Shown here one piece after another: positions 20,255 through 30,300 of a stretch of 64,000 nt of DNA (the stretch's first letter is position 1; every line of letters starts with the position of its first letter). Source of the stretch: Aurantiochytrium sp. KH105 (lineage: Eukaryota > Sar > Bigyra > Thraustochytrida > Thraustochytriidae); contig BGKB01000041.1 in the NCBI GenBank assembly GCA_003116975.1, positions 372,001 to 436,000 on the forward strand, given 5' to 3'. Below the pieces are notes generated by a model that ran no database searches, was not told where the DNA came from, and saw only the letters and a list, made by a program, of their open reading frames with translations. Both the position numbers and the translations under genes were made by a program.

Positions 20255-20326
20255 CGGGAATGGTTGCCGCCACCGCCGCCTCTGTCCGGACCTCAAAACA
20301 ATGAACCCTCGCAAACAGCGAATGCC

Positions 20327-23290
20327 ATGACGAGTCTTGACGAGCAACGAATTGAGTATGAGCTCACGCAACAGCCGCGGACGGAAAGTCCATTTCGGCC
20401 TGCGAAACGCGTGCCATCTCAAATAGAGAATATCAATTTGCCACATCGCGATACCACAAAACAGACGATGTTGAGCCAGCATGATCGAGCAGCAGAACAA
20501 ACACCACGGCTGACTTCGAAACCCGCTGGCAAGAAGCAAGAACGCGAAAGTCCTGCGCAAGCTCTTGAGCCCAAGCCAAAAATAACGGCTGTGCCACTTC
20601 ACGAATATGCCGCTGCACGTCAGGATCAAGAGCGCCCAACAACTTCAAGGGCAGATGGAAGTTTCCCAAAAGGCAAAAATGCAAAGCCAGTCTTTTCGCC
20701 CATTCCTGAAATTCGTGCAAAACCACGACCACTACCCGAGAAACCGAAAGTGCCACTCAAATCGCGTTGGCGAAAGGCTGCAAAGGCTCACCGGGAGCGA
20801 TTGCAGCGCCGCGACAAAGATTTTGTCTCATGGACCGCCCAGAGTATGAAGATGACTCGCCACGGAACTGAAAGCTTCACAGCTCTTCCAAATGCGCCCG
20901 TTCCGCGTGGTCCGCGACGCGTCAAGTCATTGCAAGATATTTCTCGGGAGTATGAAGACAAGAACGTGTATCAGCGTCCGCACAGGGACAATGCCGAGGA
21001 GGAAAAGGCATTGGAAAAGGAGCGGCAGGAATTAGTTGCAAGAGCGAAAAGCAAGCTCGCACGAAAACAGGCGAAAGCGGAAGCACTCTCAGCTGCAACG
21101 CAGACCCCTGTGCCCACGCCATCGCCGCTGCGGCGTTGGGTCGTCCTGGAACATGTTCCTGTCAACGAGTTAGACTGCCTTCGGGTGCTGCGCGGCGACC
21201 GATCTGGCTTGGACTCAAATGATCTCATGGGCGCAGATGAACCAACCAGAGAGGAGCTCGAGGATCCTATGCTCAAACGTTTCCACGAAGAGAGGCGGCG
21301 GCTCGGCGCAAGCTTTGAAGCCATTCGTGGCATTATCGCACACCGAGAAAATGCGCTCTTTCGGGAACTCGTTGAGGATCGCGACGAACTCGAGTGCGCC
21401 AAGGCAGAGCTACGAAAACAGATCTTGGCGGCTCTCGCGAATAATCAAGATCCAGACAGCTCTGAAAATAGAAACCGGCGCAAATTCAAGCGAAACCCGC
21501 TGCAAGAGGTGTCTCCCTTTGTCTGCGGAACGACACCAGCTACAGCATCGACAAACCAACAAGTGCGGACAAGCATGGCTGCCGCCGCACGAAGAAAACA
21601 AAAGGCCGCCGTGAAACAGGAACACCAGGATGCAGAGAACGCGTGGGAAGGATCTCCATTCAAGATAAAACTTCTTCAGGAGGTAATTGACAAGCTACAA
21701 AAACGGATCGCCTTTAGAGTGTTATGCTGGACAGCACGAAGACGCGTGATGCTACGTAAACTCTGCGCAGAGCGCGAAGAGTTGGCCAAACGTCTCGAAT
21801 TGCGGCGAGCATTTATTGGGCTTGCAACATTGCATCGCGCCCGAGCCTGGCTTCGTGAACGAGCGCGCAAACGCCGCGCGCACCGCGCGCGTTCCTCGCT
21901 TCGGAATTGCTGGAAAGCGTGGAAAGCGTTCTCTGTAGAGGCTGCATTAGCCCTTGGCAAAGCCGTAACGGCCGAGGCGTACAAGAGGCGAAAGACTCTG
22001 TGGCGTGCCTTTGCAGTCTGGCGCGCGCAACCTTTGGCCATTGAACGCTACGAAACTGTAGCAAACTTATGCGCACGTCGATTCTTTTTCGAGGTCTCGA
22101 CACGGCGAGCTTTGTTCGGATGGCGTCAAGTGACGGTGCGCGACAAGCTCGTGCGTCTACGGCTTGTCTGCCGAGCGAGTGAATCGAGGCTTGGAGCCGA
22201 GGCCCGCGTTCCCGAGCGCTGGACGCGTGCGGGCATGCGCGGGGCTCTATCACTTGCATGTGTCGCATCCCGTGCTCGCTTGCAAGATTCCTTGCAACAA
22301 TCTACAATTGGGCTTGCACAAGGCGCTGTTTCGTCTATTTGCGTCGCGGTGCGTTGGCAAGCACATGTTCGCCAATCTATAGATCGGCGTCAAGCCGCAC
22401 GAGATGCGTACATTCTTTGTGCGCGAGCAGCTCGTAAAGCGTATTCTTCTGCACGTGCACGTCGCGTTAGTCTAGCGTCGCAGCTGCCTGCTCAGCTCAT
22501 GAATCTTGGTCTTGGTAGACTTGCTGCGAGACCTTTAGGTCAGCACATTGCAGCGCTTCGAAGTTTCGTGGCAGGCAACTCGCTCCGATATGGGCTGCCC
22601 ACTGAGAACGATCGCCGGAGACCTCGGTCGCCAAAAGCAAAGACGCCTGAGCATTCGCGTTTTGATCCGGGACTCGCATGGCTCTCGGCACGTACCCCAT
22701 ATCCGGACCCCAAATGGCGACGCGACCTGCCCCTTGCACTTGCCTCTGTGCGCCTTTTGCGAAAGTCACTACATGACTGGCACGAAACTGCGCATGCAAT
22801 TGCTTGTGTTCGTCGAGGGGATTTTGCAAATGATCTCTTACTTGTCAAGCGGGTGTGGCGAGGACTAAGGACCAATGTGATGCTTGGGCGACTTCGCACG
22901 CATCTTATTGCATGGCGTCAGACCCTGGATCGCGGCACATGCGAGGGAAAACGGGCAAGAACGAAACGCGCTTTTTTTCGATGGCGTGCGATTGCCAGTC
23001 GCCGGCGCCTTCTCCGTCGTGTCTTTAGCCTCACGGATCCTCCAGCAGATCAATTGACGGAGCAGTTTTGGCTCCTTTCCAAGGTTCTTGCCGGTTGGCA
23101 AAATTTCGTTCAGACACAACGCAGCGCTCGCCATGGGATCGCCGCGGACCTGCACTATGAGCAGAATCTTTTGGCCAAGGCTTTCTCCGGCTGGCGCGCG
23201 CTTCACGGCGACAGTTTAGGGCGACGTTTTCTGTGCGCAGGGTCTGTTGTTGACGCAGCGACAGCGCGAGCAATTCTATGGCACATGTGA
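20327..23290 (+). CDS. Sfi1-like repeat protein (centrin-binding type)
   Basis: A protein of 987 residues. The first 450 are charged and disordered, with coiled-coil stretches and PRRVKSLQDISREYED. From about residue 450 it carries degenerate helical repeats ending in aromatic-xx-Trp-Arg: LWRAFAVWR, ALFGWRQV, AFFRWRAIASRR, VLAGWQNF, AFSGWRALHG. That pattern is typical of Sfi1 centrin-binding repeats in centriole and basal-body proteins. The repeats are Arg-rich and some are spaced irregularly. The frame is open back to 19829, but its first 166 codons have antisense-like composition and overlap a GC3-rich minus-strand frame, so ATG 20327 was preferred. Codon use is less GC-biased than in the housekeeping genes. 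Confidence 0.7.
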   Translation: MTSLDEQRIEYELTQQPRTESPFRPAKRVPSQIENINLPHRDTTKQTMLSQHDRAAEQTPRLTSKPAGKKQERESPAQALEPKPKITAVPLHEYAAARQDQERPTTSRADGSFPKGKNAKPVFSPIPEIRAKPRPLPEKPKVPLKSRWRKAAKAHRERLQRRDKDFVSWTAQSMKMTRHGTESFTALPNAPVPRGPRRVKSLQDISREYEDKNVYQRPHRDNAEEEKALEKERQELVARAKSKLARKQAKAEALSAATQTPVPTPSPLRRWVVLEHVPVNELDCLRVLRGDRSGLDSNDLMGADEPTREELEDPMLKRFHEERRRLGASFEAIRGIIAHRENALFRELVEDRDELECAKAELRKQILAALANNQDPDSSENRNRRKFKRNPLQEVSPFVCGTTPATASTNQQVRTSMAAAARRKQKAAVKQEHQDAENAWEGSPFKIKLLQEVIDKLQKRIAFRVLCWTARRRVMLRKLCAEREELAKRLELRRAFIGLATLHRARAWLRERARKRRAHRARSSLRNCWKAWKAFSVEAALALGKAVTAEAYKRRKTLWRAFAVWRAQPLAIERYETVANLCARRFFFEVSTRRALFGWRQVTVRDKLVRLRLVCRASESRLGAEARVPERWTRAGMRGALSLACVASRARLQDSLQQSTIGLAQGAVSSICVAVRWQAHVRQSIDRRQAARDAYILCARAARKAYSSARARRVSLASQLPAQLMNLGLGRLAARPLGQHIAALRSFVAGNSLRYGLPTENDRRRPRSPKAKTPEHSRFDPGLAWLSARTPYPDPKWRRDLPLALASVRLLRKSLHDWHETAHAIACVRRGDFANDLLLVKRVWRGLRTNVMLGRLRTHLIAWRQTLDRGTCEGKRARTKRAFFRWRAIASRRRLLRRVFSLTDPPADQLTEQFWLLSKVLAGWQNFVQTQRSARHGIAADLHYEQNLLAKAFSGWRALHGDSLGRRFLCAGSVVDAATARAILWHM

Positions 23291-23601
23291 GCGACCTGGC
23301 CGAAAAATACAGCCTACCGCAGGATAGCACACCACGAACAGTACAGCGCTGGCACCACAGTCGGCACCACAACCGCAATGATCGCAACGTAACGTAAAGT
23401 AACGAAACGTAAGCCTAAAGTAAAAAACACAAGATCACGCGCCTCATCAAAGTATACAGAGAAAGAGATAGGCCTAGCTCACTGACCAAATCATGTTCCC
23501 CCGTATGGTCCCTCTGGTAGTATTGTGTGTTGACTCTGCTTCTGCAAGCTGTTTGCATGTTTGAAAGATGGACATCGCATGCCTCGAGTCCTTCCTGTCT
23601 A
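23291..23601. other. Convergent 3' region
   Basis: About 310 bp. It contains repeated AACGTAA/AAAGTAA heptamers (23386-23422) and one TAGGCCTA octamer (23469). No gene is seen. Confidence 0.6.
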
Positions 23602-25221
23602 CTAATGAAAAGAAGCCGCGTTGAGTTTCGGAGCACGCACAAAGGCAGCAACGTTGAGAAAGAGCGAGAGACATGCCAGCATCAGAAGCGCCTGCAGATC
23701 CGTCGTATACGAGGCCGAAATGTCGCGAATATAACCAAATACTACATGACCGATGCCCCCTCCAAAGCTCTCGAAAACAGAGTAAATGCCGAAAGCAGTG
23801 CCCAGTGAGTCAGGAGAGACGACAATCGGAACTGCACTCTTGACCAACGTCGGCGTCGTCGAGGTCCCTACAGAGAGCAATATCATTGCGAGGATTGCCC
23901 ACTCCGGTGTCACCGTATCGCTGAGGAAAATGTAAAAGGCAAAGATGGCTGACGTCGACGCAAAGAGGCAAATGTAAAGACGGCCGCCATACTTGTCAAC
24001 GAAGATGCCCACCAGCGGGGCGAGAAAGACAGGCAAAAGTGAGTCAATGCTCGCAATGAAGCCTGCTTGCACAGTGTCCATCTCTGTCGCGGAGCGAATG
24101 AAGTCCGCGGAAATGCCCCCGAAAAGATTGTGCAAGTTACTGTACACCATATGCATAAGCCCGAGAACCCAATAAGAAAGAGGCAAGAGTCGAACGCGGT
24201 TCAAGTGCAGCGCCAGATAATACTTCACATGGCGCTCCTCGACCTCTTGATGATGCAGCAAATGATTGTTGCGAGGTGTTGCGTCCTGTGCAGCCTCGGC
24301 GGCTTCCTGGTCAATTCCAGGGAGTAGCATTGCGCCGTAATACGACACCCCGGAAGGTGCCCGGCTTCGTTGATGTGGCGATGCCGTACTCGAGTCTGAC
24401 GATCGCGATCTGCTCTCGGAAGCATCCACTGCAACGAGACCCCGTCGCTCCTCCAAATCGCCGGGCTGCTGATTTAGTGCAAAGCGAAAGGGTCGCTCCG
24501 CATGCGCAAAAATGTAGTAGATAATTGCAACGAGTACACTGCCAAAAAGAAAGGCACTGCCGAGCCATACGGCCCCTCGAAACCCGCCTTGTAGACGGGC
24601 CAGTTCTGCCGGAAGGGCCTTTCCCAGCCAATTTGCCAGGTAGTGAACAGATTCGGTGAAACCGATCGAGAAGGCCAGTGTATTGCCTTCAAACCAAGTG
24701 CCGACAATGGCGCCTTGCACAATGCCAGTACCGCCTTCGCCAAATCCATAAAGAACACGACCTGCCAGCGCAAGCGGAAAGCTCATGAGGTTTGGCATCA
24801 AGAAGATGGCGAACATGACGTGGCCAAGGAGGGCCACGGACGTGAAGAGCACTGCGCTGTACTCGTGTCCTTTTTCGTCCACCAGGAGCCCGGTGAGGAA
24901 GGGCATAACTAGATTAGGCCAGCTCGTTGCTGCGAGAAAGGCTCCGAATTGAGCGTGCGAAACGATTCCTCCCGCCCCGGGAGACCCCGTGTCTGAGCCT
25001 ACAAAGTAAACCTTGAGCGGGCCGAGCGCATGCTTCATATAGTGCGCACCTGATGGAATTAAGGACGCGCATAGCAAGACAAAGATCTTGTAACGCGTGC
25101 CTGGCCACCTGTGCGCCGTGTCTGCCTTCATGGTGTCCTCTTGGCTGCCCTCGCTGCCTTCCTCGGCAACGAGCGACCGCGTCGAGATTGGCCCAGCTAC
25201 CTTGGCCCGGACGAGCGCCAT
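23602..25221 (-). CDS. Major facilitator superfamily transporter, MFSD1-like
   Basis: A protein of 539 residues with about twelve hydrophobic segments. A charged N-terminus leads into KIFVLLCASLIPSGAHYMKH. The TM2-TM3 loop motif is LLVDEKGHEYSAV, and TM4-5 has GRVLYGFGEGGTGIVQGAIV, like the RFLFGIGGES-VAQ motif of MFSD1, a lysosomal dipeptide uniporter in animals. A central cytoplasmic loop of about 100 residues is Ser/Glu-rich. The second half has GIFVDKYGGRLYICLF and SVGTSTTPTLVKSAVP. The open frame reaches 25326 with a GTG start; the first ATG, 25221, leaves a normal cytosolic N-terminus. The substrate cannot be read from the sequence. Confidence 0.82.
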   Translation of the reverse strand: MALVRAKVAGPISTRSLVAEEGSEGSQEDTMKADTAHRWPGTRYKIFVLLCASLIPSGAHYMKHALGPLKVYFVGSDTGSPGAGGIVSHAQFGAFLAATSWPNLVMPFLTGLLVDEKGHEYSAVLFTSVALLGHVMFAIFLMPNLMSFPLALAGRVLYGFGEGGTGIVQGAIVGTWFEGNTLAFSIGFTESVHYLANWLGKALPAELARLQGGFRGAVWLGSAFLFGSVLVAIIYYIFAHAERPFRFALNQQPGDLEERRGLVAVDASESRSRSSDSSTASPHQRSRAPSGVSYYGAMLLPGIDQEAAEAAQDATPRNNHLLHHQEVEERHVKYYLALHLNRVRLLPLSYWVLGLMHMVYSNLHNLFGGISADFIRSATEMDTVQAGFIASIDSLLPVFLAPLVGIFVDKYGGRLYICLFASTSAIFAFYIFLSDTVTPEWAILAMILLSVGTSTTPTLVKSAVPIVVSPDSLGTAFGIYSVFESFGGGIGHVVFGYIRDISASYTTDLQALLMLACLSLFLNVAAFVRAPKLNAASFH

Positions 25222-25666
25222 CGTTGCGTCTCCGCGAACCGGAAGACGACCTTCTACGCTCCCGCCTAGCCCTGCAACTGCCGCAGAGTCTATTTCTGCT
25301 TCGCGTGCAGCGTGCAGTGCAGTCACGCCGCTCTCCTATCCTCGCGCACTGCGCGCCGCGCCGGCAGTTTGCTTGTATGATGGATGATCCATCCATGATG
25401 TTGGGCTGGGCCTACAAACGAATGGTCTCCGCTTAATTTTGCGTTGTCCACGACTGTTCGCAATTTTTTATTGACGATGGCCGTCTGTCGAGTGCAGTCC
25501 AGTCCAGGCTCCAAACAGGCTCCGTTGCGTATCACGTCATAGGCTGTGCTTGTTTGTAATGAAGTTAATTTTTCAATTCAAGGTGAAGTAGGCTAGAGTG
25601 TTCTGCATTTTAAGAAAAAAGACATCATTTCTTTTGCGAGTATTGTACAAGATATCTTCTGTCTCT
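25222..25666. other. Intergenic region between two minus-strand genes
   Basis: About 445 bp, presumably the 3' end of the AIM6-like gene and the promoter of the MFS gene. It is A/T-richer at 25540-25660. No gene is seen. Confidence 0.6.
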
Positions 25667-27091
25667 CTACAATGTGTCGCCAAGAAGAAATGCTTTGAGG
25701 CCAGAAATGCGATCTGTACTAATTAGATCAACACCTGCGTCAAGCAGCATCTTCCACGCATCTGGGGTCTCAGGGGTATCCCAGAAGCGCACCTTGACGT
25801 GCGGTACGGCTGTATGAATTGCAGCAACGGTCCCTTCGAGATTTTCCGCAAAGCTCTCATGCCACACAGAGGACATCATGCCAAGTGTGCGGATCAACGA
25901 CGCATCGGAAGGGGCCGGGTGCTCAGGATCAATTCGGCCGTCGAGCCGCGTACAGTGTGTGGGACGTTGCAAGAGGCGCGCCGCTAGCTCAGGAAGAAGT
26001 GAAGGGGAAATGCCAGAGATGATGACCTGTACAGGTGACAAGAAGCTCCGCTTGACTTCTGGGGCAGGCAATGGCACTCCTGCCTGATCATAGCACTCAA
26101 AGACTCGAAAGCCTGACTCCTTGTTGACCCTCGCCAAGATCGTCTCCAATGCATCCCAAGTCTCAAGTGACGAGCTCTTCATATCAATCATTAACGTCTG
26201 CTGCTCGCAAACTCCAAGACGGCTTGCGAGTGGGTTAATTGGTCCGGGCCGTGCTGGGTTCTTCTTGGCTAGGTTGACGAGGGGGCGGAGATATTGGTCC
26301 TCAAGGTCATTGGACGTCGGCTGCACGTGGCCCGTGAACAATCGACCCGAACGAAGAAAAACATCCGCCTCAATGCTGCAGAACCCAGCAGAGAGCGCCA
26401 GCTTCACAGGCACTGCTTGCTGGTAGTCATTGTGCGAATGGGCATGGAGTAATGGAACGGGTGGCTGTCCACCTGATGGAAAGAGTTCCAGCGCACCATT
26501 GGAGTCTTCGAGATCGAGGTACAGCTGAAGTTCATCTTCTCCTGTCCAGCACACATTTTGGCGAATCACGAGAACGAGTGTGATGATAACAAAAAGAAGT
26601 GAGCAGATCACGGCGCACTCTAGACATTCGCAAAAACCGCAGGTAAATTGTCGCCCGCACTGAGGCGAGAAAATCTTCGGCTGTCGCATCTCAGACCCCG
26701 TTTCTGCATCTAGACGCTCAAAGCTGTGCGAGCGCCCGCCAAAGCCCATCCTGCGCAGCAAACTACCAGATCTCCGAGTCTTTCTTGTCGTTTCAACATC
26801 AAAGCTTTGTATCCGCCGATCTCTTTCGTTGCCGCCATTTTCCGCGTCGTCGTCGTCGTTGTCGACACTCTCGTTCTGATCATAATGAGTAAAGCCCCGC
26901 GGCTGCTGACGAAGCGACTCCTCGTGAGCATGTAGTCGTTCAAGTGTTTCGCTTGCTACCGCCCTTGCTCCTTGCTGCGGTTGCGGGTTAGGGCGCACAT
27001 CTTGAAGCAGACCACGGTCATCCGCATCGAGTCGTCCTAGGTCCATGTTGCCTTTCTCGGCGGAGGCTCCCTCTACCGCGCGGCTGTCCAT
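25667..27091 (-). CDS. AIM6-like PLC/GDPD-fold membrane protein
   Basis: A protein of 474 residues. An acidic, Asp/Asn-rich cytosolic N-terminus leads to one transmembrane helix at about 165-190 (CAVICSLLFVIITLVLVI). A PLC-like phosphodiesterase barrel then starts with LLHAHSHNDYQQAVPVKLAL near residue 217, where the His pair and Asn-Asp match the entry to the AIM6/GDPD active site. SIEADVFLRSGRLFTGH (Glu, Asp, then Gly-His) and TLMIDMKSSSLETWD follow, and the domain ends with LDAGVDLISTDRISGL. Fungal AIM6 is a mitochondrial-inheritance gene of unknown reaction. A single TM anchor in front of the domain suggests a lumenal or extracellular face. ATG 27091 was chosen over an upstream TTG. Confidence 0.8.
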   Translation of the reverse strand: MDSRAVEGASAEKGNMDLGRLDADDRGLLQDVRPNPQPQQGARAVASETLERLHAHEESLRQQPRGFTHYDQNESVDNDDDDAENGGNERDRRIQSFDVETTRKTRRSGSLLRRMGFGGRSHSFERLDAETGSEMRQPKIFSPQCGRQFTCGFCECLECAVICSLLFVIITLVLVIRQNVCWTGEDELQLYLDLEDSNGALELFPSGGQPPVPLLHAHSHNDYQQAVPVKLALSAGFCSIEADVFLRSGRLFTGHVQPTSNDLEDQYLRPLVNLAKKNPARPGPINPLASRLGVCEQQTLMIDMKSSSLETWDALETILARVNKESGFRVFECYDQAGVPLPAPEVKRSFLSPVQVIISGISPSLLPELAARLLQRPTHCTRLDGRIDPEHPAPSDASLIRTLGMMSSVWHESFAENLEGTVAAIHTAVPHVKVRFWDTPETPDAWKMLLDAGVDLISTDRISGLKAFLLGDTL

Positions 27092-27399
27092 GCCTGTCGC
27101 GCGCGAGATTGAGTCCAAAGCCGAGGTCTCGTCTTCTCTCTGCGCAGACCCGAGCCCCCGTCAGACGGCTCGCTCGCTTGTTATTCTGATCCGAGTCTCC
27201 AGCTCACGTGAAAAGACTTTGAGAACTTCAATCACACGGTTACTACAGGTTCGAAGCGCAGGACATTGACAACATCGCTTGCGTGGAACGGCAAGCATAC
27301 AACACAATTGACAAGGCGCGTCAATAAATCGATGACGAGGAAAAGGCATTAAAGCCCCCCCCCCCCCTCTTCTTTTCTTTATTTGTCTAATCTGGAAAA
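27092..27399. other. Short intergenic region with C13 homopolymer
   Basis: About 308 bp between two minus-strand genes. It contains a run of 13 C residues at 27355-27367 close to the coiled-coil gene's stop codon, followed by a CT-rich tract. Confidence 0.65.
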
Positions 27400-30300
27400 T
27401 TACGATCGCCACAGCGCACATGTGGACTGCACGAGACGTCGAAGCTCGCTCTGGGACAGCCGGCTGGGAAGACTGCCACGCGTTGTAAAAATGTGATTTA
27501 CAAAGGTCTTGTGGCGCTGTACAGCGTTTCGCAGCGACTGAAAAGCAGCACTTGCCACAGGATCGCTGCATCGTGCTTCGGCGCCAAAGAGGTCTCGCAC
27601 GTCCTCAGGTGAGAGCTCGAGCATCTTCGCAACGGCATTCGCGTCAGTTCCTGCTGCGCCGTCAACTTCAGAAGATGCGGAGGCGTCTGGAACATAACAC
27701 TTGCGACGGATCTCGAGTGCCTCGTCCGAAACACGAAGAAGCGTCGCATGCAAGGCGCGCTCGACCTCGACCGTCTCGCGATGATTAGCTTCAGCAAGCT
27801 CTTCCATCTTGACAGCACGAGCCTCGAGGGCCTGCGACTCTCGTTCCGCTGCGCGCGCCTTGGCCTTGAGCTGCGCAATAGAATCCTTTGCGCTCGATGT
27901 CTGGCGCTGGGCTTCCTTGTGGTCTTCCTCGAGACTGGCGAGCTTTCGTTTGCATGCCTCGAGATGATTCTCCGCTGCAGAAGCCCGTTTGCGCCATCGA
28001 TCGAGCTTGGCTGAAAGCTCCTTTTCTACATCGCGAGACGCGACGGTCTGCGCTGCCGCCCGGGCGTCCGAAAAGAGACCAGCCTCGTTCGGTTGGCGAA
28101 GTTGCTGTTCTCGCATTTGCTGTTCTCGCATTTGCTGATGCTGCTGTTGTTCCTGCTTGAGCATGTCGATGCGACTGCGAAGCGCCGTGCGCTCTCGTGA
28201 GAGGCTGCGGACCTTTTCCCGCAATTCATCAAGTTCCTTGACGGCCTCGTTAAGCTCAGATTTGGCACGTTCACTCGATTGCCGCGAGGCTTGCGCAAGA
28301 TTCTCCTTGTTGCGGGCTTCTGTCTGGGCTGCGCGCGCCTGAGCCTCGAGACGTTGTGCGCGACGGCGCAAATCGTCCTCGGCGCCCTTTTCCTCTGTTG
28401 CCTTTTCTGCCGCGGCCTGCAGCATGTCGCGTTTTCGCGCGGCATCGGCGCGGTATTTGCGAATTTCGGCTCGACTCGTCGCGAGATCGGCGCGCAGCTT
28501 CGCCACAGCCTCGGGGCTCTGCCACGTTTTCTTCAGAGCCCCTAGTTGCTCCTTGAGCCTGTCGGTGGACCCCTTGTGTTCATTGACGCGCCGTTCCAAG
28601 GCTTTGATGCGCGCCTGTGCGCGCTTACGCTCTGAAGCCCGGACCTCGTTCACTGTTGCACCAGACTCGAGGTCTTCAATCTGCTCTTGCAGCGCAGACC
28701 GCTCTTGCTCCGCCTCTTCGCGCAACGCAGACAAGGCGTCCTCCTTGCTTTGTGCAAGGCTTAACTCCCGCTCGCGCAACGCGACAAGCTCGTTCTGTAG
28801 CGCTTCGACCTGGCCAGACTGCACCTTGGTCCGTCGCAGCCTTTCCTCGAGCCGGACAACCTGTGCATGCAGGTCGTCACGCTCGCTCTGGAGTGTCTCA
28901 AGGCGTGAACGAAGAGACGCACATTCAGCCTTGGAGACGGATTGCGAGGACTCCGCGGCGCGAAGCTGTTCTTTGTTGACCTCTTCGTCCTTGCTGAGTC
29001 TCTCGTGTAGGGAGTGCACTTCTTGTCGAAGCCGGGCCATCTCTTGCTGCTCGGCCATACGCTGACGCTCGCGTTCGCGGTCGTATCGATCGAGGACCAC
29101 GTTGATGCGCCGTACAGCCTGTTCGAGCTCCACGCCTTGCAAGAGACCAAGAAAGGATTGCAGGCGTTCGGCAATTCCGTCTGCGCTTGCAGTTGCCGCG
29201 GGCCCGCGCTTTTCGAGCCGTCGTTGGAACTTTTGCAAAGTTGCCACCACGCTCGAGTTCGCGGCGCTCAAGCTCTTGTTAGCTCGCGCAGCATCCGCTA
29301 ACCTTCGTGTGAGAATGTCGGCCTCGGCGCGCAGTCGCTTGATCTGCGTGTCTTTTTGTTCAAGAAGAATCTGTGCCGTCTCCTCGGCGAGTACCTCAAG
29401 TTTGCTGGTCTCGTGAGGTGTCTTGGATGACGGCGCGTCCTTTGGCTCCTCGCTCTGGGCGTCTGCAATACTGCCACGAGTCGCGTCACGGCGCACGCTG
29501 ACGTCAGCGCCCGTGCTCGACGGTTCGACTTCACGCACGAAAGAGTTCTCTTCTTGAAGCTCGGCTACGCGAGCGTGCAATTCGTTGATTTCCTTTGCTT
29601 GTTCGAGCATACGCATGCGCAGCTCGGCGGGATTTCCCATCTCCTGCAAAGCCGGTGCAGACTCGTGCATCATAAGTTTCGTTTCGTATTCAAAGGCAAG
29701 GTTCACCATTTCGCGTTTACTCTCGTGAAGCTGGTCACGCAAGATGGAAGCCTCCATCTTGAATCCTTCAGCAAGCTTGCGTTCGCGCTCCACAAACGCC
29801 TTTTGCTTCTCGCCCTCTCCGTCCGTGTTTGTTTTGTAGTGTTCAAGCCGAAGAGAGCTTTCGGCGAGCTCGCTTTCGAGCTGGAGAATGCGTTCAGAGC
29901 GCGCATGAACCTCGCTCAACAAGTCGGCCTCGGCATCTTCGACGTCGACGTCGACACACGAGTCAAGCGCGAGGTCGTGAGTTTTGGCCAGACGCTCGAG
30001 CGAACGGCAGCGCTGCGTCTGTGCTCGCAGCTGCGCGCTCGCGCGAACGAGCAATTTCTCTGCAGTAGCGGCACGATCCGCCTCGAGTTTGCGAAGTCGC
30101 TCGTGCTGCATTTGACGAATCGAGCCCTCGAGCTCGTAGCGCCGCTCGAGAGCGTGTAGACTGGCTTCGGAGCGCGCCTCATCCTGCCTTTGGCGCGCCA
30201 ATGCACGAGCCAGACGATCGATGCGAGCCGAGAGCGCCTCCTTGGTCCATTCTGCGCCTCGTAATTTTGCTTCTACGGCGAATCGCGCTTGCTCACTCTG

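Larger units (their letters stand above)
19216..20326. other. Divergent region ARMH3/Sfi1-like with overlapping small open frames
   Basis: About 1.1 kb. A CCTTG pentamer run lies at about 19548-19590. The right half is open on both strands: a minus-strand frame with about 90% GC3 (19868-20254) and a plus-strand frame (19671-20078) whose start looks like a mitochondrial presequence. Neither is certain. Confidence 0.5.
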
